A stretch of DNA of 64,000 nt from NCBI RefSeq assembly GCF_040640215.1, contig NZ_JBFABG010000002.1:62001-126000 (forward strand), in the 5' to 3' direction. Within the stretch, counting starts at the first letter, position 1; each line of letters begins with the position of its first letter. Below, piece by piece: positions 50,553 through 58,044 of the stretch. A program made the translations under genes and the position numbers. The notes beneath the pieces were generated by a model. That model worked only from the letters and a program-made list of their open reading frames with translations, had not been told where the DNA came from and searched no databases. Source of the DNA: Actinosynnema sp040640215. Lineage in GTDB: Bacteria; Actinomycetota; Actinomycetes; Mycobacteriales; Pseudonocardiaceae.

Positions 50553-52382
50553 TCACGCCACGGACTCGTCCACCTCGGCCACCGCCAGGAAGCGCAGCAG
50601 AGCCCGCGCCACCTCGTCGTTCTGCCGGAACGCCGGGGCGTTCGTCCTCGGGCGCGCGAACGCCGCGTACGCCTTGTTCGTCGTGTACGGCCCGACCGCG
50701 AACCGCCGGGGGTGCGGGACGCCGGACGCGTCCACGATCCGGCTGTCCTCCGCGTCCACCTCGACCAGCCCGCGCACGTCGGACACGTCCCCCGCCGCCA
50801 CCAGCGACCGCAGCAACGGGTCCGCCGTGTGTTCCAGCGAGTGCACCGGGAGGCGCGCCTCGATCAACCCCCGCGCCCGCACGACGTGCCCGGGGACGCT
50901 GGCGCTGCCGGCCAGGAACACGCCGTCTTCCGCCTCCACCCACGTGTCCGCGCCCAGGAACGACACCACGCCGGCCCGCGCCAGGGCCAGCAGCTCCTCC
51001 AACCGGTCCGGCGGCGGCCCGCTGGCGAAGTAGCTGAAGAACCCGTGCCACCACCCGTCGTCGCCGACCAGCCGCCCGGACGCCGCGAGCACCGCGAACT
51101 GCCCGTAGACCCCCAGCAGCGCCAGGAACGCGCCCAGGTCGGCGCTGTGCTCCGCGGAGGACCGCCGTTCGACGTCCGCCGCCACGTACGCCCGCAGGAA
51201 CTGCTGGAACCCCTCGGGCGTCGCGAAGGTCACCCCGTCGATGGGCCGGTCCAGGCGCTCGAAGTCGAGCACGTCCGACTCCCGCGGCAACGCGGACCGC
51301 TCCAGCTCCCGCATCTCCGCGCCGTACCAGTCCAGCGCGGCGAACCGCGCGGCGAACTCCGGCCACGGCACCGACACCCGCGTCGGGTGCCCGGTGAACA
51401 GCTCGCGGTAGTACCCGTGCGCGATCTCCTTGGCCATCAACGGCCACGCGTCCCGCCGGAAGTCGACCACGCCGTCCCCGGCCAGCAGCTCGGCCGCCCG
51501 GAAGAACGTCGGCGCGCCCGGGGGCTCGCCCCGCAACCGGTACCCGGTCTTGGAGTGGTAGGGCACGCCGCGCCGGGACCCGACGTGCAGCCGGGGTTCC
51601 CGGCCGGACGCGGCGTAGTGCAGCTCGTCGCCGATGCGGACGAACGCGCCGCCGCGCCCCTCGGCCAGCAGCACGGCCAGGTCCACGAACGCCAGTCCCA
51701 TGCCCCGCACCACGACGTCCGCACCGGCCGGCACCGACGACAGGTCCGCGTCGGCCGTGTAGTCCGGCGGCAGGTACGCCAGGCCGTGCTCGGCCGCGTA
51801 GTCGGCCATCTTGAGGTGTTCCGGCGACGGTTCGGTGTCCAGGTGCCCCAGGGCGAGCACCACGACGTCGGCCACCAGCGGCTCGGACCGGTCGGCCAGC
51901 CACACCCGCTGCCGCACCTGCGGCGACCCGGTCAGCCGGACCACCTTCGTCGGGTGGACGTGCACCGAGCTCCCGGGCGGCAGCGCGGCGACCGCCTCGC
52001 GGTGGAACCACTTCAGGTACGCGCCCTGCACCCGCCGGCTCGGGAACGAGGTGGGCTCCACCGCCGCCGACCCGGCCCGCACCCCGGCGTCGGGGTCCGC
52101 CGCGGACAGCTCGGCGGCCCACTCGGCGAGCGACGGCCCCGGCCGCACCGGACCGTCGCACACCACGGACGAGTCGGTGAACATCGTGACGTCCTCGGCC
52201 ATCGAGTTCATCCGCAGCAGCGGCGACTGCTCGTGCCGCCAGACCCGTCCCGAGCCGGCCGCGAACGGGTCGACCAGGTGCACCTCCACCGGCCCGTCCA
52301 GCAGTTCCGGCGCGTTCGCGGCGATCCGCTCGATCAGGCCGGACGCCCGGGGCCCCGCCCCCACCAGCACCACGACGTTCAT
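50553..52382 (-). CDS. Large FAD/NAD(P)-binding protein (PF13454-like) co-transcribed with an ABC importer
   Basis: 609 residues. MNVVVLVGAGPRASGLIERIAAN is a Rossmann FAD loop, followed by DPFAAGSGRVWRHEQSPLLRMNSMAED, the hallmark of the FAD_NAD_binding family. ADVVVLALGHLDTEPS and DVVVRGMGLAFVDLAVLLAEGRGG (in parts) form a second nucleotide-binding segment, and RFAVGPYTTNKAYAAFARPRTNAPAFRQND the end. Relatives resemble N-hydroxylating or Baeyer-Villiger-type monooxygenases, but none that I know has a defined role. It starts on the stop codon of the ABC ATPase gene (ATGA), so it is translated with the importer and probably acts on the imported compound. Confidence 0.88.
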   Translation of the reverse strand: MNVVVLVGAGPRASGLIERIAANAPELLDGPVEVHLVDPFAAGSGRVWRHEQSPLLRMNSMAEDVTMFTDSSVVCDGPVRPGPSLAEWAAELSAADPDAGVRAGSAAVEPTSFPSRRVQGAYLKWFHREAVAALPPGSSVHVHPTKVVRLTGSPQVRQRVWLADRSEPLVADVVVLALGHLDTEPSPEHLKMADYAAEHGLAYLPPDYTADADLSSVPAGADVVVRGMGLAFVDLAVLLAEGRGGAFVRIGDELHYAASGREPRLHVGSRRGVPYHSKTGYRLRGEPPGAPTFFRAAELLAGDGVVDFRRDAWPLMAKEIAHGYYRELFTGHPTRVSVPWPEFAARFAALDWYGAEMRELERSALPRESDVLDFERLDRPIDGVTFATPEGFQQFLRAYVAADVERRSSAEHSADLGAFLALLGVYGQFAVLAASGRLVGDDGWWHGFFSYFASGPPPDRLEELLALARAGVVSFLGADTWVEAEDGVFLAGSASVPGHVVRARGLIEARLPVHSLEHTADPLLRSLVAAGDVSDVRGLVEVDAEDSRIVDASGVPHPRRFAVGPYTTNKAYAAFARPRTNAPAFRQNDEVARALLRFLAVAEVDESVA

Positions 52383-53140
52383 CGCACGCGGGCCAGGAAC
52401 TCGCGGGTGCGGGCGTGGCGCGGACCGTCGATCACGACGTCGGGCGGCCCGGTCTCGACCACCAGCCCCTCGTCCAGGAACACCACGGTGTCCGCGACGG
52501 ACCGCGCGAACGCGATCTCGTGGGTCACCACGACCATCGTCATCCCGTCGGCGGCGAGGTCCTTCATCACCTCCAGCACCTCCCCCACCAGTTCGGGGTC
52601 CAGCGCCGAGGTGGGCTCGTCGAACAGCATCACCTCGGGCCGCATGGCCAACGCGCGCGCGATCGCCACCCGCTGCTGCTGCCCGCCGGACAGCCGGCGC
52701 GGGTAGGCGTCCTCGCGCCCGGCCAGGCCGACCCGCGCGATCAGCGACCGCGCCAGCTCCTCGGCCTCCGCGCGCGGCAGGCCCAGCACGCCCACCGGTG
52801 CCTCGACGACGTTTTGCAGCACCGTCAGGTGCCCGAAGAGGTGGAAGCCCTGGAACACCATGCCGATCGACGCCCGCTGGCCGGCGACGACGCGTTCCTT
52901 GAGCTCGTGCAGCTTCCCCCCGTGCCGCCGGTACCCGACCAGCACGCCGCCCACCTCGATCTCCCCGCGGTCGGGTTTCTCCAGGTGGTTGAGGCAGCGC
53001 AGCAGCGTGCTCTTGCCGGACCCGGACGGCCCGATCACGCACGTCACCGAACCGCGCGCGACGGACAGGTCCACGCCGCGCAGCACGGGCGTGCCGCCGA
53101 AGCTCTTGTGCAGATCGGTGACCTGGATGGCGACCGTCAC
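52379..53140 (-). CDS. ABC transporter ATPase, polar amino acid/cystine type
   Basis: 253 residues with a complete nucleotide-binding domain: Walker A GPSGSGKST (37-45), Q-loop VFQGFHLFGHLTVLQNV, signature RLSGGQQQRVAIARAL, Walker B EVMLFDEPTSALDPELVGEV (in parts) and the switch histidine VVTHEIAFARSVAD. The FxLFxHxTVLxNVxxAPV pattern is typical of the amino acid (PAAT) family such as GlnQ/TcyN. A basic insert (RRHGGKLHELKERVVAG) sits between the A-loop strand and the Q-loop. It overlaps the permease and flavoprotein genes by 4 bases each. Confidence 0.95.
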   Translation of the reverse strand: MTVAIQVTDLHKSFGGTPVLRGVDLSVARGSVTCVIGPSGSGKSTLLRCLNHLEKPDRGEIEVGGVLVGYRRHGGKLHELKERVVAGQRASIGMVFQGFHLFGHLTVLQNVVEAPVGVLGLPRAEAEELARSLIARVGLAGREDAYPRRLSGGQQQRVAIARALAMRPEVMLFDEPTSALDPELVGEVLEVMKDLAADGMTMVVVTHEIAFARSVADTVVFLDEGLVVETGPPDVVIDGPRHARTREFLARVR

Positions 53141-53970
53141 GACAGCCTCCCCGCGCCTCGCGCGTAGTACCGCTCCACGTAGTGCTGACCGACGCTGAGC
53201 AGGCTGGTGACGATGACGTACCAGACGGTGGCGACCAGCAGCAGCGGGATGATCAGGTAGTTGCGGTTGTAGATGAGCTGGACGGAGTACAGGAGGTCCT
53301 GCACGGCCAGCACGCTCACGATCGACGTGCCCTTCAGCGTGCCGATGAGCATGTTCCCGGCGGCGGGGATGATCGCCCGCATCGCCTGCGGCAGCACGAT
53401 CCGGCGCAGCACCCGGTCGCGCCGCATGCCCAGCGCCAGCGCCGCCTCGACCTGCCCGGCGTCCACCGACAGGATGCCGCCGCGCACCACCTCCGCCGCG
53501 TACGCGGCCTCGTGCAGCACCAGGCCGATGATCACCGCCGTGACCGGTCCGATGATCGGCGTCGCGCCGGACAGGACCGGGTACAGCGCCCCGATGTTGA
53601 ACCAGAACAGCAACTGCACCAGCAGCGGCACGGAGCGGAACAGCCAGACGTAGCCCCAGCCCACCCCCGCCAACACCGGGTTGCCGGACAGCCGCATGAC
53701 GGCCAGCACGCCGCCGACCAGGAACCCCAGCACGACGGTCAGCGCGGTGAGCCACAAGGTGAGCCCCAGCCCGCGCAACACCGCCTCGGTGGTGAAGTAC
53801 CGGGCGACCACGTCCCACTGGAACTGCTCGTTGACCACCACCGACCACAGGACCAGCGCCAGGGCCGACAGGACCAGCACCGCCGACACCCAGCGCCACG
53901 GACGGCGCAACGGCACGATCTCGGCGGCTTTCCGGACCTGTGGCGGTGACACGACGGTCGAAGCGCTCAC
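53137..53970 (-). CDS. ABC transporter permease, polar amino acid type (HisM/GlnP/TcyL-like)
   Basis: About 277 residues with five or six membrane spans. LRGLGLTLWLTALTVVLGFLVGGVLAVMRLSGNP (in parts) is the family opening. LGFxx-type EAA loop sequence is visible in VEAALALGMRRDRVLRRIVLPQAMRAIIPAAGNMLIGTLKGTSIVSVLAV (in parts), where the ATPase docks. The start is the GTG at 53970 before ASTVVSPPQVRKAAEIVPL; an upstream extension is Arg-rich and unlikely. First gene of a minus-strand operon (permease, ATPase, flavoprotein). The matching binding protein is in the divergent operon at 56009. Confidence 0.93.
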   Translation of the reverse strand: MSASTVVSPPQVRKAAEIVPLRRPWRWVSAVLVLSALALVLWSVVVNEQFQWDVVARYFTTEAVLRGLGLTLWLTALTVVLGFLVGGVLAVMRLSGNPVLAGVGWGYVWLFRSVPLLVQLLFWFNIGALYPVLSGATPIIGPVTAVIIGLVLHEAAYAAEVVRGGILSVDAGQVEAALALGMRRDRVLRRIVLPQAMRAIIPAAGNMLIGTLKGTSIVSVLAVQDLLYSVQLIYNRNYLIIPLLLVATVWYVIVTSLLSVGQHYVERYYARGAGRLS

Positions 53971-54383
53971 GACGTCTCCAGAGCAGAGGGAACACGGAAC
54001 GGTGCCGCGTCCCTCAACGCCGCGTCGCGATCGTAGGCGCGCGACCGCGCGGGAAGTCAAGGTATTCCGTCATCTGGACGCCGGTCGAACCGTCGTTGAC
54101 GACCTCGTCCGGCGCTGCTGCACTGGTGTCGTGGAACCCGTGCGGCTGGTCATTCGCGGCCACATCGACTTCGGTCGGGTGTGGTCCTCTTCCTGTTCGG
54201 GCTGACCCGCCCGCCGACCCCGCGCGTCTCCCTCAACGCCGTGGGCGCGTCGGCGCTCCGCCTCCGGGCCCGGTTCCGGTTCCGGGCCACGGCACCAAGC
54301 ACCTGACCTGCCCGGAACTTCTTCCCGGGCGTTCTTCGGGATTTCCCCCTCGGGCAAGCACCACCACGTGGAAGGTACTCGAC
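53971..54383. other. 413-bp divergent control region of the organosulfur cluster
   Basis: It separates the permease operon (-) from the luciferase-like operon (+). It holds a leader peptide gene (54140-54205) and then two hairpins before the luciferase-like start. GGCCCGG/CCGGGCC is at 54267-54273 and 54282-54288; GCCCGG/CCGGGC is at 54310-54315 and 54325-54330. The second is followed by TTCTTCGGGATTTCCCC, a possible attenuator end. Confidence 0.55.
54140..54205 (+). CDS. Leader peptide (21 codons) with RGHIDFGRV motif and cysteine codon
   Basis: GTG start, 21 codons, TGA at 54203-54205. The peptide contains RGHIDFGRVWSSSC near its end. The pattern R-x-H-(I/V)-D-x-x-R-V-x-S-S-x-C, close to the stop, recurs in short leader peptides upstream of actinobacterial sulfur-uptake operons, where slow translation at the cysteine codon is thought to control downstream expression. 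It lies 178 bases before the luciferase-like gene with two hairpins between. Function as an attenuator is inferred from position and pattern; the ribosome binding site is weak (GTGGAA). Confidence 0.65.
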   Translation: MRLVIRGHIDFGRVWSSSCSG

Positions 54384-55526
54384 GTGCCTGTTGAGTTTCT
54401 GGGGATCGGCGGCACCAACGACGGGTCGGAGACCCGCCCGCGCACCGGCGCGTCCTTCGACAAGGAGTACGCGCTCACCCTGGCCCGCGCGCACGAAGAG
54501 CACGGCTGGGACCGGGTCCTGTTCGCCTACGGCTCCGGTTCGCCCGAGCCCGCGCAGGTCGCCGCCTACGTCGCGACCAAGCTGGACAAGCTCCAGATCC
54601 TGTTGGCGCACCGGCCGAACGTCTCCTACCCGACGTTCGCCGCGAAGACCTTCGCCACGCTCGACCAGATCAGCGACGGTCGGCTGACGGTGCACTTCAT
54701 CACCGGCGGCACCGACCACGAGCAGCGGCGCGAGGGCGACCACCTGACCAAGGACCAGCGCTACTCCCGCACCCGCGAGTACATCGGGATCGTCAAACGG
54801 GTCTGGACCTCGCACGAGCCGTTCGACCACGAGGGCGAGCACTACCGCTTCGCCGACTTCGTCAGCGACGTGTTCCCGGTGCAGCGGCCACGGCCGAACG
54901 TGTCGTTCGGCGGGTCGTCGCCGGCCGCGTACCGGGCCGGTGGCGCGGAGGCGGACATCTTCTGCCTGTGGGGCGAGCCGCTGGCCGACACCGCCACGCA
55001 GATCGAGGAGGTGCGGCGGGCCGCGCGCGAGGCCGGCCGCACCGACGTGCCGCGCATCCAGGTGGCGTTCCGGCCGATCCTCGGCGCGACCGAGGAACTG
55101 GCCTGGGAGAAGGCCCACCGCACGGTGGACGCGATCAAGCGGCGCACGGCGGGCGGGAAGTCGTTGACCCGCAGGCACTCCCTGACCAGCCCGGAGAACA
55201 CCGGTTCGCAGCGGCTGCTGGAGATCGCCGGGCGCGGCGAGCGGTTCGACCGCGCGCTGTGGACGCCCACGGCGGCGGCGACCGGCGGCGCGGGCAACTC
55301 CAACGCCCTGGTCGGCACGCCGGAAACGGTCGCGCAGGCGCTGCTGGACTACTACGACCTCGGCGTGGACATCCTGTCGGCACGCGGCTACGACATGGTG
55401 GACGACACCATCGACTTCGGCCGGTACGTGATCCCGATCGTCCGCGAAGAGGTCGCGAAGCGCGACCGGGAACGCGCCTCCCGGGTCGTGGAGCCCCGGC
55501 GGGAGTCCCTCGTGGTGGACGGATGA
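54384..55526 (+). CDS. LLM-class monooxygenase, SsuD/alkanesulfonate monooxygenase-like
   Basis: About 380 residues. VEFLGIGGTNDGSETRPRTGASFDKEYALTLARAHEEHGWDRVLFAYGS (in parts), KLQILLAHRPNVSYPTFAAKTFATLDQISDGRLTVHFITGG (in parts) and HYRFADFVSDVFPVQRPRPNVSFGGSSPAAYRAGG (in parts) match the SsuD branch of the luciferase family. FMNH2 and oxygen are used there to split a C-S or similar bond. The GTG at 54384 precedes the domain directly; a longer upstream frame reaches through the leader region and is rejected. It overlaps the GNAT gene by ATGA. Reduced flavin could come from the reductase pair at 49433-50385. Confidence 0.9.
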   Translation: MPVEFLGIGGTNDGSETRPRTGASFDKEYALTLARAHEEHGWDRVLFAYGSGSPEPAQVAAYVATKLDKLQILLAHRPNVSYPTFAAKTFATLDQISDGRLTVHFITGGTDHEQRREGDHLTKDQRYSRTREYIGIVKRVWTSHEPFDHEGEHYRFADFVSDVFPVQRPRPNVSFGGSSPAAYRAGGAEADIFCLWGEPLADTATQIEEVRRAAREAGRTDVPRIQVAFRPILGATEELAWEKAHRTVDAIKRRTAGGKSLTRRHSLTSPENTGSQRLLEIAGRGERFDRALWTPTAAATGGAGNSNALVGTPETVAQALLDYYDLGVDILSARGYDMVDDTIDFGRYVIPIVREEVAKRDRERASRVVEPRRESLVVDG

Positions 55527-56008
55527 GCGTCGACACCGTCGAGGCCCGCCGGGTGCGCTGGGACGACCCGGAGACGCTGCCGCTGAAGGAGGAGCTGACC
55601 GAGGAGTACGCGTCCCGGTACGGCGAGCGGGGCCGGGACGAGATGACCCGCCACGACCCGGCGCTGTTCGCCCCGCCGGACGGCGTGCTCCTGCTGCTGC
55701 TGGAGGACGGCTCGGCCGTCGCGGGCGGCGCGTTCAAGCGGTACGACGAGCACACCGCCGAGCTGAAGCGGATCTGGACGCACTCCGGCCACCGGCGGCG
55801 CGGTCTCGGCCGCCGGGTGGTCGCCGAGCTGGAGCGCGCCGCCGCGCAGCTCGGCTACCGCCGGATCCACCTGACCACCGGCCCGCGACAACCGGAAGCC
55901 CGGGGTCTCTACCTGGCCACCGGGTACACGGCGCTGTTCGACGTGCGGGCGGATCCGCTCACCGTCGGGCCGCTCGCCTTCGAGAAGCACCTGACCGAGG
56001 AAGCCTAG
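55523..56008 (+). CDS. GNAT-family N-acetyltransferase in the organosulfur operon
   Basis: 161 residues. ELKRIWTHSGHRRRGLGRRVVAELERAAAQLGYRRIHLTTGPRQPEARGLYLATGYTAL (in parts) is a full GNAT motif A/B, with HRRRGLGRR as the pyrophosphate loop and the Y-L-A-T-G-Y end. The N-terminal part (DDPETLPLKEELTEEYASRYGERG) is the acceptor side. It is coupled to the luciferase-like gene before it and touches the binding-protein gene after it (TAG then ATG). In Bacillus an acetyltransferase, luciferase-like monooxygenases and a TcyJKLMN-type importer act together on S-modified cysteines; that comparison suggests N-acetylation of an imported sulfur amino acid here. Confidence 0.88.
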   Translation: MSVDTVEARRVRWDDPETLPLKEELTEEYASRYGERGRDEMTRHDPALFAPPDGVLLLLLEDGSAVAGGAFKRYDEHTAELKRIWTHSGHRRRGLGRRVVAELERAAAQLGYRRIHLTTGPRQPEARGLYLATGYTALFDVRADPLTVGPLAFEKHLTEEA

Positions 56009-56926
56009 ATGCGCACGAGACACCTGCTGATGTTGTTGAGCCTGCTCACCCTCGTGGTGACCGGGTGCTCGTCGGCGGACGCCACGAACCCGGCGGGCAC
56101 CGGCGTCCAGCCGGGTGCGGACGTGCTGTCCGGGCTCACCGAGGACGAGGCGCTCGCGAACCTGCTGCCGGCGGACGTCCGCGCGGCGGGCGTGGTGAAG
56201 TTCGGGTCGTCGGTGGGCGGCCAGCCGCCGTCGTCCTTCTACGCCGAGGACAACAGGACGGTCCTCGGCCAGGACGTCGACCTGGCCGAGGCGGTCGGCA
56301 GGCTGCTCGGCGTGCGGATCGAGCGCGAGGTGGCCGCGTTCGAGGTCATCCTCCCGGCGCTGGGCAGCGGCAAGTACCAGGTCGGCACGGGCAACTTCGG
56401 CGTCACCGAGGCGCGGAAGAAGACCATCGACTTCGTCACCTACATCAACGACGGCCAGGGTTTCGCGGTGCGCGCGGACGACACCCGGCTGACCGGGGTG
56501 CACGACCTGCGGGAGCTGTGCGGGCTCAGGATCGGCACAGGTGCGGGCACCACGTTCGAGGCGACCCTGGAGAAGGAGAAGCACGTCTGCCCGGACGCCG
56601 GGAAGCCCGCCTACGAGGTGCTCAGCTTCGCCGAGAACGCGGCGATCTACCTCGGCCTCCAGCAGCGGCACATCGACGTCGTGATGAGCACGATCAACGG
56701 TTTGCGCCACGCCGCCGCGAACCAACCGAACCTCAAGTTCCTCAACGAGTTCAAGCGGCTGGACGTGGGATTCGCGTTCCGGAAGGGTTCGCCCCTCGCG
56801 CCCGCGTTCCAGGCAGCCGTGAACCGACTCGTCAAGGATGGCACCTACCTGCGGATTCTGGAGAAGTGGGGCACCGAGGACTCGGCCATTCCGGAGTCCT
56901 TGATCAGCCCGCCGGAGCACGCGTAG
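56009..56926 (+). CDS. ABC transporter substrate-binding lipoprotein, family 3 (amino acid/cystine type)
   Basis: 305 residues. The signal ends LTLVVTGCSS, with the acylated cysteine at residue 20. The fold is the family 3 two-lobe binder: VKFGSSVGGQPPSSFYAEDNRTVLGQDVDLAEAVGRLLGVRIE (in parts), then GSGKYQVGTGNFGVTEARKKTIDFVTYINDGQGFAVR (in parts) and the hinge LCGLRIGTGAGTTFEATL. It ends LRILEKWGTEDSAIPESLISPP. It delivers its ligand to the permease/ATPase encoded divergently at 52379-53970. It is the last gene of the plus-strand operon. Confidence 0.95.
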   Translation: MRTRHLLMLLSLLTLVVTGCSSADATNPAGTGVQPGADVLSGLTEDEALANLLPADVRAAGVVKFGSSVGGQPPSSFYAEDNRTVLGQDVDLAEAVGRLLGVRIEREVAAFEVILPALGSGKYQVGTGNFGVTEARKKTIDFVTYINDGQGFAVRADDTRLTGVHDLRELCGLRIGTGAGTTFEATLEKEKHVCPDAGKPAYEVLSFAENAAIYLGLQQRHIDVVMSTINGLRHAAANQPNLKFLNEFKRLDVGFAFRKGSPLAPAFQAAVNRLVKDGTYLRILEKWGTEDSAIPESLISPPEHA

Positions 56927-57077
56927 AGGTGACCGAACCGGGCGGACCGGGACACTTCGCCAGTCCCGGTCCGCCCACCCCCTCGCGGCACCACCCCCGG
57001 AGGAGGTTCGCGACTTTCTTGGCAAGTCCTGGGCGCACGCTCAGCCCGCTCATAGCCTGCGGGGCTTTCCTGGGGTC

Positions 57078-57962
57078 ATGACGCAGAACTCCCCCGTGAT
57101 GAGCGGATCACCGCACGACGGTCCGCAGTACTCCGGCCCGCAGGCTTTCGGGCTCCCTCCGGTCCCGCCGACGCCCAGGCCGTTCTGGCGGCGGACCAGC
57201 ACGGTGGTCACCTCGGCGGCGCTGGTCGCCGCGCTGTTCGGCGGGGTCACCGGCGGCGTGGTCGGCGCGCTGAACGCGCCCGACGCGGCCGTCGGCGCGG
57301 TCGGCTCGCCGGTGGCCTCGCAGACCTCGGACCGGTCCGCGCTGGACGTCAGCGCGGTCGCGGCGAAGGTGCTGCCGAGCGTGGTGCAGGTGAACGTCGT
57401 CACGGCGCAGGGGCAGGGCATCGGCTCCGGGGTGGTGCTGTCGGCCGACGGGCGGATCTTGACGAACAACCACGTCGTGTCCGGCGCGCAGCAGGTGTCG
57501 GTGACGCTGGACGACGGTCGGACGGTGGACGCGGAGGTCCTCGGCACGGACGCGACGAGTGACCTGGCGGTCGTGCGGGCACAGGGGGTCGACGGCTTGA
57601 CGCCGGCCGTGTTCGCCGACTCGGACGGCGTGGCGATCGGCGACCAGGTCGTGGCGATCGGTTCGCCGGAGGGCTTGCGGGGCACGGTCACGTCCGGGAT
57701 CGTCAGCGCGCTGGACCGGAAGGTCACCGTGCCGGGCGAGACGCGCCGGTCCGCGCCGGTGAGCTACCAGGCCATCCAGACCGACGCGTCGATCAACCCG
57801 GGCAACTCGGGCGGACCGCTGATCAACGCCGCCGGCGAGGTGGTCGGGATCAACTCGGCGATCTACTCGCCGGCATCGGAGAGCGGGTCGGCGGGCAGCG
57901 TCGGCATCGGGTTCGCGATCCCGGCCAACCAGGCCGGGCAGATCGCCGACGAGCTGACCTGA
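57078..57962 (+). CDS. HtrA/DegP-like trypsin-fold serine protease without PDZ domain
   Basis: 294 residues. A Pro/Gly-rich cytoplasmic tail (~1-38) and a membrane anchor (STVVTSAALVAALFGGVTGGVVGAL, in parts) precede an S1C protease domain. The triad is H132 (ILTNNHVV), D162 (ATSDLAVV) and S244 (NPGNSGGPL). The domain ends at ANQAGQIADELT, exactly where a PDZ domain begins in HtrA proteins, so this one is the protease module alone. It probably faces the outside of the membrane and acts on misfolded or regulatory proteins. A 19-bp hairpin terminates it against the convergent tmsB gene. Confidence 0.94.
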   Translation: MTQNSPVMSGSPHDGPQYSGPQAFGLPPVPPTPRPFWRRTSTVVTSAALVAALFGGVTGGVVGALNAPDAAVGAVGSPVASQTSDRSALDVSAVAAKVLPSVVQVNVVTAQGQGIGSGVVLSADGRILTNNHVVSGAQQVSVTLDDGRTVDAEVLGTDATSDLAVVRAQGVDGLTPAVFADSDGVAIGDQVVAIGSPEGLRGTVTSGIVSALDRKVTVPGETRRSAPVSYQAIQTDASINPGNSGGPLINAAGEVVGINSAIYSPASESGSAGSVGIGFAIPANQAGQIADELT

Positions 57963-57981
57963 TGGGTCGGGAGTGGCTCCC

Positions 57982-58030
57982 GTCGCCGAGGGGACCCGCA
58001 CGGCGACGCCCTGCGGGTCCCCTCGGCGAC
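57982..58030. terminator. Bidirectional terminator hairpin
   Basis: A perfect 19-bp stem (57982-58000 with 58012-58030) and 11-nt loop, between the protease and tmsB stops. Confidence 0.85.
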
Positions 58031-58044
58031 GAAAGCCGACCGCC

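Noticed and set aside
53940..54383. N-terminal extension of the luciferase-like monooxygenase to 53940
   Set aside because: The extension crosses the leader peptide and hairpins and is Arg/Pro-rich. The family domain begins right at the GTG at 54384.
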